A stretch of 10,259 nt of DNA, taken from the NCBI GenBank assembly GCA_016781115.1, contig JADDQX010000073.1:1-10259 (forward strand), read 5' to 3'. A model generated the notes under the pieces. The model saw only the letters and a list, made by a program, of their open reading frames with translations, had not been told where the DNA came from and searched no databases. Position numbers and translations under genes: made by a program. Of this stretch, positions 1 to 5,704 are shown one piece after another (position 1 is the stretch's first letter; each line of letters begins with the position of its first letter). The DNA is from Actinomycetota bacterium. GTDB taxonomy: Bacteria > Actinomycetota > CADDZG01 > WHSQ01.

Positions 1-267
1 CTTCATCTCTTTGACGACGATGAGCGACTGCTTCTTGCGCGCCTCTTTCTGCCGCTGGTCCTGTTCGTACTTGTACTTGCCGTAATCCATGATCCGGCAG
101 ACCGGCGGATCGGCCTGAGCAGCTACCTCAACCAGGTCGAGGTCCTGTTCGGCGGCCATATCGAGCGCTTTCTGCGTGTCGATGATCCCCACCTGCGTCC
201 CATCGGACGCCACTACTCGCACCTTTGGAACCCTGATGCGATCGTTCACCCTCAGCTCTGTTGCGAT
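1..267 (-). CDS. infC: Translation initiation factor IF-3, N-terminal part (runs off left edge)
   Basis: IF-3 binds the 30S subunit, keeps it apart from 50S and rejects non-initiator tRNA and poor start codons. The 89 visible codons cover the N-terminal domain and the start of the linker. The family signature PPVCRIMDYGKYKYEQ lies at residues 54-69, followed by a Lys/Arg/Gln-rich linker. There is no ATG at the expected start. I place the start at ATC (267-265), because a strong ribosome site, AAAGGAG (280-274), lies 6 nt ahead. The resulting N-terminus, IATELRVNDRIR, also aligns without gaps with B. subtilis IF-3, which starts on AUU (from memory). The alternative GTG (249-247) has no well-spaced ribosome site. 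AUU/AUC starts are known in infC and let IF-3 repress its own translation. rpmI and rplT normally follow, outside the window. Confidence 0.95.
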   Translation of the reverse strand, partial: MATELRVNDRIRVPKVRVVASDGTQVGIIDTQKALDMAAEQDLDLVEVAAQADPPVCRIMDYGKYKYEQDQRQKEARKKQSLIVVKEMK

Positions 268-270
268 GCG

Positions 271-280
271 CCTCTCCTTT
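271..280 (-). promoter_or_regulatory. Ribosome binding site that sets the infC ATC start
   Basis: The minus strand reads AAAGGAGAGG here. The GGAG core (277-274) lies 6 nt before the ATC at 267-265, an ideal spacing. It is 24 nt before the only in-frame GTG, which is too far. The site therefore decides in favour of the non-AUG start. Confidence 0.8.
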
Positions 281-303
281 GTTAGACGACAGTTCCATGC
301 AAC

Positions 304-342
304 AAAAAAGCCAGCGACGCCAAGACCTCGACGTCACCGGCT
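304..342 (-). terminator. Intrinsic terminator in the infC leader (probable attenuator)
   Basis: On the minus strand the arms AGCCGGTGACG (342-332) and CGTCGCTGGCT (319-309) form an 11-bp stem with two wobble pairs and a 12-nt loop. Six T (309-304) follow at once. The T-run works only for leftward transcription. The only gene upstream in that direction lies on the opposite strand, so there is no earlier transcript to end. The hairpin sits between the infC promoter region and infC, 36 nt before the start codon, which is the layout of a transcription attenuator. infC-rpmI-rplT operons in other bacteria carry leaders controlled by L20, but I do not recognise the L20 fold here. Confidence 0.8.
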
Positions 343-356
343 AAAGACGCGCCACG

Positions 357-414
357 AAAAACGGGCGCAGCCCCTGCGGGGACCTCCAGAACCTCCGCGG
401 TACCAGCTGCCGCC
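357..414 (-). promoter_or_regulatory. T-box-like element in the infC leader (candidate)
   Basis: The minus strand holds TGGTACCGCG (405-396), which matches the T-box core TGGNACCGCG at every position. Around it, GCAGC (410-406) can pair with GCTGC (371-367), and GCGG (398-395) with CCGC (379-376). TGGTACC (405-399) is left as a 7-nt bulge, as in a T-box antiterminator. A competing hairpin, CGCAG (378-374) with CTGCG (370-366), leads to five T (361-357). Against a true T-box: a 4-nt interruption (375-372) in the 3' side, and no visible room for a specifier stem I downstream of the apparent promoter. It may be coincidence or a reduced relative. Confidence 0.35.
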
Positions 415-422
415 GGGAGGTG

Positions 423-443
423 AGGGCCCAGTGGGGCGGCCCT
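423..443 (-). other. Small hairpin in the infC leader
   Basis: On the minus strand AGGGCC (443-438) pairs with GGCCCT (428-423) around a 9-nt loop. It lies just ahead of the T-box-like element, where a T-box would have stem III. The 6-bp stem is too short to prove function by itself. Confidence 0.35.
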
Positions 444-445
444 TC

Positions 446-475
446 TTGGCGATGCTACGTACGAGGCAGTATAAC
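446..475 (+). promoter_or_regulatory. Promoter of the DUF1844 gene, leaderless type
   Basis: TTGGCG (446-451) and TATAAC (470-475) are 18 bp apart and match the -35 and -10 consensus at four and five of six positions. The ATG at 484 begins 8 nt after the -10 box, about where transcription should start, and no Shine-Dalgarno sequence fits between. The mRNA is therefore probably leaderless, which is common in Actinomycetota. Confidence 0.65.
468..473 (-). promoter_or_regulatory. Candidate -10 box for infC
   Basis: The minus strand reads TATACT, one mismatch from the sigma-70 consensus. No recognisable -35 box lies 16-18 bp upstream; the best option there is TTCGTC. A start from here would give a leader of roughly 190-200 nt containing the hairpins and attenuator described above. 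It overlaps the -10 box of the divergent gene by 4 bp. Confidence 0.45.
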
Positions 476-483
476 GAGCCGGC

Positions 484-972
484 ATGAGCGACGAAGAGAA
501 GCGGGAGCCCAGCCAGTTCCGGGTGGTGGACAAGCGGATCTCGGCGCGCCCGCACGAACCTGCGGGAGATGAAGCTCCGCCGCAGCCCGCTCCTGAGCCC
601 GGTGCATCCGAGGCTCCCGCCGCCGCAGAGCCGGACGCAGCCCGACCCGCACCGGCACCGGGCGCCGGGGACGAGCCCATCTGGACGCCGGAGCAGGAGG
701 CCGAGGCACAGCGGGTCGTGCAGGAGATCGCCCAGAGGCCCTCGATGGACTGGGTCATCAACACCGCGGTGACGCTCGCGAACGTGGCGGGAACGAAGCT
801 GGACCTCGGTCAGGTCGCGGATGCGCAGCCTGCGATCGATGCCCTCGCCGGGATCGTGGAGAAGTTAGGTCCACGGCTCGGGCAAGCCGAGTCGCCACTG
901 CGCCAGACACTCGCCCAACTGCAGCTGGCGTACGCGCAGCGGGCGATGCCGTCGAACCCGCCCGCCCCCTAG
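484..972 (+). CDS. DUF1844 domain-containing protein
   Basis: This is a 162-residue protein of unknown function. Residues 1-65 are low-complexity and rich in Pro, Ala and Glu, probably disordered. Residues about 86-152 match the DUF1844 family, with the opening PSMDWVINTAVTLANVAG and the later GPRLGQAESPLRQ recognisable. There is no signal peptide or membrane segment, so it should be cytoplasmic. The start is the ATG just after a well-formed -10 box, with no ribosome site. The gene is divergent from infC, a pairing I recall from other actinobacteria, which suggests a translation-linked housekeeping role, but that is inference. It ends in TAG, 6 nt before a strong terminator. It is the only plus-strand gene in the window. 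Confidence 0.88.
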   Translation: MSDEEKREPSQFRVVDKRISARPHEPAGDEAPPQPAPEPGASEAPAAAEPDAARPAPAPGAGDEPIWTPEQEAEAQRVVQEIAQRPSMDWVINTAVTLANVAGTKLDLGQVADAQPAIDALAGIVEKLGPRLGQAESPLRQTLAQLQLAYAQRAMPSNPPAP

Positions 973-978
973 GCGCGA

Positions 979-1008
979 AGAAGCCCCCGGTGCTCACCGG
1001 GGGCTTCT
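979..1008. terminator. Bidirectional terminator between the convergent DUF1844 and csp genes
   Basis: A perfect 13-bp stem, AGAAGCCCCCGGT (979-991) with ACCGGGGGCTTCT (996-1008), has a GCTC tetraloop. It starts 6 nt after the DUF1844 stop and lies 17 nt beyond the csp stop on the other strand. T-runs are weak on both sides (a short T-rich stretch on plus, TTC on minus), as is common in high-GC actinobacteria. Confidence 0.9.
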
Positions 1009-1025
1009 GTTGGTTTGTGATGTTC

Positions 1026-1226
1026 TTAGACGGGGCGAACGTTCGATGCCTGCTTGCCCTTCGGACCGTCGGTCACATCGAACTCGACCGCCTGACCCTC
1101 CTGGAGCGACTTGTATCCCTCCGACTGGATCGCCGAGAAATGCACGAACACATCTTCACCATCGGACTGCGAGATGAATCCGTAGCCCTTCTCGTTGCTG
1201 AACCACTTCACGGTACCTTCAGCCAC
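1026..1226 (-). CDS. Cold-shock protein (CspA family)
   Basis: A 66-residue single cold-shock domain that binds single-stranded RNA and DNA, acting as an RNA chaperone in the cytoplasm. RNP1 (KGYGFI, residues 13-18) and RNP2 (VFVHF, 26-30) are intact, and the start AEGTVKWFSNEKGYGF is typical of the family. The chosen start is GTG (1226-1224), with AAGGA (1240-1236) 9 nt ahead. A longer in-frame extension to 1286 would add about 20 residues unlike any Csp and is rejected. It follows hisG by 140 nt on the same strand and probably has its own promoter; a shared transcript with hisG cannot be excluded because no terminator is visible between them. Whether it is cold-induced or constitutive cannot be told. 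Confidence 0.96.
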   Translation of the reverse strand: MAEGTVKWFSNEKGYGFISQSDGEDVFVHFSAIQSEGYKSLQEGQAVEFDVTDGPKGKQASNVRPV

Positions 1227-1308
1227 TACTCCACTTCCTTTCTCACAAGCGGGAGCCGGCAGCGCTATCCCTGCCCGTTTGAGCACCCCCGCCCGAACAA
1301 CGGAGGGA

Positions 1309-1319
1309 ACCGTAGCACA
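1309..1319 (-). promoter_or_regulatory. Candidate extended -10 promoter for the cold-shock gene
   Basis: The minus strand reads TGTGCTACGGT, an extended -10 (TGnTAnnnT) with no good -35. It would start transcription near 1302 and give a 5' leader of about 75 nt ahead of the GTG, which is plausible for a csp gene. The rest of the 1227-1366 gap shows only the ribosome site at 1240-1236. Confidence 0.3.
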
Positions 1320-1366
1320 GGACCCCGTCGCGGCGCCGGAAGGAACGGCAGCGGTAGGAGATGGAT

Positions 1367-2242
1367 TCAGGGGACGATCTTGGTGATCGGAAGCTCCACG
1401 ATGTCCTCTGCCCCGGCGGCCTTCAGCTTGGGGATCAAGATGTTGATACTCGACTTAGGAACGATCGTCTCCACCGCGTAGAACCCTTCTTCCGCTAGAG
1501 CCGAGACGGTCGGGGCGCGCATCGCCGGCAACAACGCGACGACCTCGTCGAGGTCTGTCGCGCCTACGTTCAGCTTCACCAGGACGCGTCCCCTGGCGTC
1601 CACCGCCCCACGCAACAAGATCGTGAGCTCTTCGATCGCGCGCCGCTTCGCCGGGTCTTCGTAGGCCGCGGGGTTCGCGATCAGCTGCGTGCGCGACTCG
1701 AGCAGAACGTCGATGATCTCCATACCGTGGCGCCGGAGCGTCGACCCCGTCTCCGTCAGATCGACGATGGCGTCCACGATCTCGGGCACCTTCGCCTCGG
1801 TCGCACCGTACGAGAGGAAGATCCGCACGGGGATCCCCAGCTTCTCGAAATAAGCCTTGGTGAGGTTCGGGAACTCCGTCGAGATACGGGACTCGGGCTT
1901 TATCTGCTGCACCTCGGTTACGCCCGACTCCCTCGGCACCGCCAGAACGATCTTCACGGGCCGATCCGTCTGCTTCGAATAGTCGAGCGCCGTCACGTTG
2001 ACGACCTGCGAGCCGGTCTCGGCGATCCAATCCTCGCCCGTGACGCCGATGTCGAAGAACCCGTCCTCTACATAGATCGGGATCTCCTGCGGCCTCAGGA
2101 CCGCGACCGAGTCGATCCTCGGGTCCTCGATGCTCCCGCGGTACTCGCGGTCCGACCCGCGCAGGACCTTCAGATCGGCCGCCTCGAAGAGCTCCATCGT
2201 GGCACGCTCCAGCGACCCCTTCGGCAGGACGAGCTTCAGCAT
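1367..2242 (-). CDS. hisG: ATP phosphoribosyltransferase, long form
   Basis: HisG joins ATP and PRPP to make phosphoribosyl-ATP, the committed step of histidine synthesis, and is feedback-inhibited by histidine. The 291-residue length and a C-terminal regulatory domain (about 215-291, HisG_C) mark the long, self-sufficient form that needs no HisZ. The PRPP loop DLTETGST is at residues 161-168, and the N-terminus LKLVLPKGSLE is typical. The ATG directly follows the ribH stop with no spacer and only a weak GAG ribosome site, so translation is probably coupled to ribH. In several actinobacteria hisE lies between ribH and hisG (from memory); here it is absent. The stop is 140 nt before the csp start, with no evident terminator. 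Confidence 0.97.
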   Translation of the reverse strand: MLKLVLPKGSLERATMELFEAADLKVLRGSDREYRGSIEDPRIDSVAVLRPQEIPIYVEDGFFDIGVTGEDWIAETGSQVVNVTALDYSKQTDRPVKIVLAVPRESGVTEVQQIKPESRISTEFPNLTKAYFEKLGIPVRIFLSYGATEAKVPEIVDAIVDLTETGSTLRRHGMEIIDVLLESRTQLIANPAAYEDPAKRRAIEELTILLRGAVDARGRVLVKLNVGATDLDEVVALLPAMRAPTVSALAEEGFYAVETIVPKSSINILIPKLKAAGAEDIVELPITKIVP

Positions 2243-2728
2243 CTAGAGCTCGGGAGATGGCTTCGGGAGCGACGCGTAGAGGTTCGCCATCTCGACGGCC
2301 GCTAGCGCGGCCTCGAAGCCCTTGTTGCCCATCTTGCCGCCGGCTCGGTCGGCAGCTTGGGCGACGCTCTCGGTGGTGAGGATGCCGTTCGTGATCGGCA
2401 GCCCCGTCTCCACTGCAACCGCGCCGATCCCGTTGCTGGCGTGACCGGCGACATAGTCGAAGTGCGCCGTCTCACCACGGATCACCGCGCCGAGGCAGAC
2501 GATCGCGTCCACCTCTCCGGAGGTTGCCAGGCGCTTCGCCGTCGCGGGGATCTCGAACGCGCCCGGCACCCACACGAGCGAGATGTCGGACTCCTGCACG
2601 TTGTGACGGGCGAGACAATCCACCGCGCCGTCCACGAGCTGCTTGACGATCGTCTCGTTGAACCTGCCGGCGACGATCGCCACGCGGAGGTTTCGGCCGT
2701 CGAAGCTTCCCTCGTAGCGCTGCGTCAT
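2243..2728 (-). CDS. ribH: 6,7-dimethyl-8-ribityllumazine synthase
   Basis: RibH condenses 5-amino-6-ribitylamino-uracil with 3,4-dihydroxy-2-butanone 4-phosphate to make lumazine, the penultimate riboflavin step. The 161 residues carry the substrate loop GRFN (21-24), PGAFEIP (55-61), GAVIRGETAHFDYV (80-93) with the catalytic His89, and Arg128 in the phosphate site. The length fits the family, which forms pentamers or icosahedral shells. The ATG overlaps the ribBA stop by 1 nt (TGATG). A perfect AGGAGG lies 4 nt upstream, inside the end of ribBA, so ribH has its own strong initiation signal. Expression beyond that depends on the operon. Confidence 0.98.
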   Translation of the reverse strand: MTQRYEGSFDGRNLRVAIVAGRFNETIVKQLVDGAVDCLARHNVQESDISLVWVPGAFEIPATAKRLATSGEVDAIVCLGAVIRGETAHFDYVAGHASNGIGAVAVETGLPITNGILTTESVAQAADRAGGKMGNKGFEAALAAVEMANLYASLPKPSPEL

Positions 2729-3975
2729 CAGACCTCCTCCGTGCCGGCCCCGCTCGTGGCCTCACCCGTCGCCACGAGCGAATCCATGATGTGCCCCAGC
2801 TTGTCGCGCTTCGTCTGCAGGTACCTCAGGTTCTCGGGATTCGCCTCGCTCTGGATCGGGACCCGCTCGACGATCCGAAGCCCGTAGCCCTCGAGCCCCG
2901 CGCGCTTCGTCGGATTGTTGGTCAAGAGCCGCATCGTCGAGATCCCGAGGTCCACCAGTATCTGTGCTCCCACGCCATAGTCGCGTGTGTCGGCACCGAA
3001 ACCGAGCTCGAGGTTGGCCTCGACCGTGTCCAGCCCGCGGTCCTGCAACGCGTAGGCCTCTAGCTTGTGACGCAGCCCTATCCCGCGGCCCTCGTGCCCG
3101 CGGATGTAAACAACGACGCCTTCGCCCTCCTCCTCGATCTTGCGCATCGCCTCGTTCAACTGGACCCCACAGTCACACCGGATGCTCCCCAAGATGTCTC
3201 CGGTGAAGCACTCTGAGTGCACTCGAACCAGGACGTCGTCCTTGCCGGCGGGCTCCCCCTTCACCAGTGCCACGTGCGTCCGTCCGTCATGTGACTCGTA
3301 AGCAACGGCATTGAAGGTCCCGAAAGCAGTGGGGATACGAGCTTCCGTGCGTCGATGAACGAGTTTCTCGCGGTGGCGCCGATACGCGATCAGGTCCGCG
3401 ATCGAGACGATCAAGAGACCATGCTCCTGCGCGAACCGCTGCAGATCCGGCATCCGCGCCATCGTCCCGTCCTCGTTCACGACCTCGCACAACACGCCGG
3501 CCGGATACAGCCCCGCCAGACGTGCCAGATCCACAGACGCCTCAGTGTGACCCGCGCGCCGAAGGACTCCCCCGTCGGCGTACCGGAGCGGGAACACATG
3601 TCCCGGACGCGCCAGGTCCCACGGCTTCGTCTGGGGGTCCACGAGCGCACGCACCGTCGCAGCACGGTCCGCGGCCGAGATCCCGGTGGTCGTCCCGGCG
3701 CGCGCGTCGACGCTGACGGTGAACGCGGTGCCCATCGATTCCGAGTTCTGCGAGATCATCAGCGGCAGGTTGAGCTCCTCCAGGCGCTGGCTCTCCATCG
3801 GGACGCAGATGATCCCGGAGCAGTAGCGGACCATGAAGCCGACCTGATCCTCACTCAGCTTCTCCGCAGCGACGACGATGTCGCCCTCGTTCTCGCGGTC
3901 CTCGTCGTCGACCACGATCACCATGCGACCCGCCTGGATCTCTGCGATCGCATCCTCGATCTTTGCCAGTGTCAT
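2728..3975 (-). CDS. ribBA: Bifunctional DHBP synthase / GTP cyclohydrolase II
   Basis: The 415-residue fusion starts both branches of riboflavin synthesis. The N-terminal half (1-200) converts ribulose 5-phosphate to 3,4-dihydroxy-2-butanone 4-phosphate: DDEDRENEGD is at 23-32, RPGHVFPL at 123-130 and RAGHTEASVDL at 140-150. The C-terminal half (about 205-400) opens the GTP ring: zinc ligands Cys256, Cys267 and Cys269 sit in SECFTGDILGSIRCDCG, followed by RGHEGRGIGL and TNNPTK. All key residues are present, so both activities should work. The start is the ATG at 3975-3973 with GGGAGGA 5 nt ahead, overlapping the ribE stop as ATGA. The frame stays open about 150 codons further upstream, but that stretch is ribE coding read in another frame. 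Confidence 0.98.
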   Translation of the reverse strand: MTLAKIEDAIAEIQAGRMVIVVDDEDRENEGDIVVAAEKLSEDQVGFMVRYCSGIICVPMESQRLEELNLPLMISQNSESMGTAFTVSVDARAGTTTGISAADRAATVRALVDPQTKPWDLARPGHVFPLRYADGGVLRRAGHTEASVDLARLAGLYPAGVLCEVVNEDGTMARMPDLQRFAQEHGLLIVSIADLIAYRRHREKLVHRRTEARIPTAFGTFNAVAYESHDGRTHVALVKGEPAGKDDVLVRVHSECFTGDILGSIRCDCGVQLNEAMRKIEEEGEGVVVYIRGHEGRGIGLRHKLEAYALQDRGLDTVEANLELGFGADTRDYGVGAQILVDLGISTMRLLTNNPTKRAGLEGYGLRIVERVPIQSEANPENLRYLQTKRDKLGHIMDSLVATGEATSGAGTEEV

Positions 3976-4565
3976 CGTTCTCCTCCCGCGAGACGCTCTA
4001 CGTACTTCGCGACGATGTCGACCTCCACGTTCACCTGCGACCCCTTCTCCAGCGAACCCAGGGTCGTGGCCGACAGCGTGTGCGGGATCAGGGCGACCTG
4101 GAACGATGTCTCTCCGACCTCCACGACCGTCAGCGAGACGCCGTCCAGCGTTACCGACCCCTTCGGGACAATGTAGCGAAGGAGCTCTGTCGAGGCGGAG
4201 AACCACACCCGCCGAGCATCTTCTTGTTCCTCGACCCGAAGAACCTTGGCCATCCCGTCCACGTGGCCCTGCACCAGATGGCCTCCGAGCCGGTCGTTCA
4301 GACGCGCCGCCAGCTCGAGGTTCACGGCGCTCCCACGCCTCAGCGAGCCTAAGGTGCTGCGCGCCAGGGTCTCCTCCATGGCTTGGGTTGCGAAGCGGCG
4401 GCGACCGGTTCGCGTCGCAGTGAGGCACACGCCGTTCACCGCAACGGAGTCCCCCCGCCGGAGCTCCTTCGCGATCGAAGGCGCCTCGACCTCGAGCTCC
4501 AGCAAGCTCGTGCGCTGCCTCGCCCGCTTCACGCTCCCCTGCTCTACGACGATCCCGGTGAACAT
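3972..4565 (-). CDS. ribE: Riboflavin synthase, alpha subunit
   Basis: The enzyme transfers a four-carbon unit between two lumazines to give riboflavin and recycle the pyrimidine. Its 197 residues form two similar lumazine-binding barrels: MFTGIVVEQG opens the first, NGVCLTA (44-50) and DGVSLTV (141-147) are the matching strands of the two halves, and GGHLVQGHVDG (94-104) joins them. The length is normal. The start overlaps the ribD stop by 1 nt (TGATG), and no Shine-Dalgarno sequence lies ahead, so translation probably depends on ribosomes finishing ribD. The stop overlaps ribBA by 4 nt. The symbol follows actinobacterial usage; the same gene is called ribC in E. coli and some other genomes. 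Confidence 0.97.
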   Translation of the reverse strand: MFTGIVVEQGSVKRARQRTSLLELEVEAPSIAKELRRGDSVAVNGVCLTATRTGRRRFATQAMEETLARSTLGSLRRGSAVNLELAARLNDRLGGHLVQGHVDGMAKVLRVEEQEDARRVWFSASTELLRYIVPKGSVTLDGVSLTVVEVGETSFQVALIPHTLSATTLGSLEKGSQVNVEVDIVAKYVERLAGGER

Positions 4566-5647
4566 CAGGCGCGCGCTCGCGTGTAGGTGGTGACGACGTC
4601 GCTTCCGAACACCTGGGTGTCTCTCAGCTCCCAGCGAGACGCGCCGCTCATCGAGAGTGTCCCGAGGTCTCCGATACCGGGGCCGCCGTCGCCGATCGTC
4701 ACGGGGCCGTGGTGGAGCTCCAGCCGGTCGACCAGGTCTCGCGCGAGGAGCGCGGTCGCAAGACGCGCGCCGCCTTCGCAGTAGATCTCGGTCATGCCGC
4801 GGCGTCCCATCTCGCGGATGAGAACGTCTAGGTCCACGCCCGTTCCGCGACCGCGGTCGGCGATCAACAGCACCTCTGCACCCGCCTCCTTCCACTCCAC
4901 CTGACGTTCGTGAGCGACCGTCGGCTGTGTCGCCACGATCACCTCGTGCTGCCGGGTGAGCACCGAGGCGTCGGGACGCATGCGGCCGGAACCGTCCACC
5001 ACCAGCGCCGCGGGCTGGCGAGCCGCGTCCACGGCTCGGACCATGAGCGATGGGTCATCGGACGCGACGGTGCCGCTACCGACCATCACCGCATCCGCCT
5101 CGAGCCGGCGCCGGTGGACGTAACCGCGCGCGGCGGGGCCGGTGATCCACCTCGAAGTTCCATCGCGCGCGCCCAGGCGCCCGTCCAGGCTGAGCGCCAG
5201 CTTCAACGTGAGGTAGGAACGGCCGGTGCGGCGGTGGTGGAGGAAGGGTGCGTTCAGCCACTCGGCCTCGTCTTCGAGCACGCCGACCGCCACGTCCACC
5301 CCACGCTCACGCAGCAGGTTGAACCCCGCCCCACGAACGCGCTCGTCCGGGTCCGGTATCGCGGCGACGACGCGGGCCACACCCGCCTCCGCGACGGCAG
5401 GCGCGCAGGGAGGAGTGCGGCCTTGATGGGTGCAGGGCTCCAGGTTGACGTACAGCGTGGCGCCACCGGCATCGATCCCCAGCAGCGCCAGCGCCTCTGC
5501 GTGAGGGCTCCCCGCTCCCAGATGCACACCTTCGGAGATGACGGCGCCGTCGCGAACGACCACCGCGCCAACGCGAGGGTTCGGGGACGTGAAGGGCGCG
5601 GAGCGCGCCAGCTCGAGCGCCCGTGCCATGAAGATCTCGTCACCCAC
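4565..5647 (-). CDS. ribD: Bifunctional pyrimidine deaminase / reductase
   Basis: RibD carries out steps two and three of the pyrimidine branch, deamination and then NADPH-dependent reduction of the ribose chain. The N-terminal deaminase has the zinc site HAE followed by PCTHQGRTPPC. The C-terminal reductase begins near LTLKLALSLDGR, with SRWITG, GSGTVASDDPSL and YCEGGARLATALL recognisable. The start is uncertain between two GTG codons 6 nt apart: the first (5653-5651) is only 2 nt from the AGGAG, and the second (5647-5645) is 8 nt away, so I chose the second. Either gives about 360 residues, the usual length. This is the first rib gene of the run, preceded by a 56-nt gap with inverted repeats and no riboswitch. 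Confidence 0.97.
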   Translation of the reverse strand: MGDEIFMARALELARSAPFTSPNPRVGAVVVRDGAVISEGVHLGAGSPHAEALALLGIDAGGATLYVNLEPCTHQGRTPPCAPAVAEAGVARVVAAIPDPDERVRGAGFNLLRERGVDVAVGVLEDEAEWLNAPFLHHRRTGRSYLTLKLALSLDGRLGARDGTSRWITGPAARGYVHRRRLEADAVMVGSGTVASDDPSLMVRAVDAARQPAALVVDGSGRMRPDASVLTRQHEVIVATQPTVAHERQVEWKEAGAEVLLIADRGRGTGVDLDVLIREMGRRGMTEIYCEGGARLATALLARDLVDRLELHHGPVTIGDGGPGIGDLGTLSMSGASRWELRDTQVFGSDVVTTYTRARA

Positions 5648-5678
5648 AGCCACATCTCCTCGCAGCCGGGTCGTCGGC

Positions 5679-5704
5679 GGTCAACTTGACCGCAGGGTCA
5701 AGTT
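5679..5704. repeat. Inverted repeat with three GGTCAA half-sites ahead of ribD
   Basis: AACTTGACC (5683-5691) and GGTCAAGTT (5696-5704) form a perfect 9-bp inverted repeat with a 4-nt spacer. The left arm also belongs to a second palindrome, GGTCAACTTGACC (5679-5691). So three half-sites alternate in direction. There is no T-run, so it is not a terminator, and no -10 box sits at the right distance from either TTGACC. It lies from the stop codon of the regulator gene into the only real gap in the rib cluster. Either an operator or an RNA hairpin between two cistrons is possible. Confidence 0.6.

Noticed and set aside
282..764. 160-codon minus-strand frame across the infC leader and the DUF1844 gene
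   Set aside because: Low-complexity Ala/Gly/Ser translation opposite a better-supported gene; it runs through the attenuator hairpin.
1227..1286. Longer cold-shock protein starting at 1286
   Set aside because: The added residues do not resemble any Csp, and the ribosome site fits GTG at 1226.
3976..4428. Upstream in-frame extension of ribBA (about 150 codons)
   Set aside because: It is Arg/Gly-rich translation of the ribE region in another frame. The family N-terminus and a good ribosome site sit at the ATG at 3975.
4566..4895. Upstream in-frame extension of ribE (110 codons)
   Set aside because: It overlaps conserved ribD coding and has no family similarity; MFTGIV is the known start of riboflavin synthase.
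5254..5655. ATG at 5655 beginning a 133-codon frame ahead of ribD
   Set aside because: The ATG touches the ribosome site, with no spacing, and the frame is a shadow of the ribD deaminase domain.
5679..5701. TTGACC copies as -35 promoter boxes
   Set aside because: No -10-like hexamer lies 16-18 bp from any copy on either strand; the positions hold GC-rich sequence.
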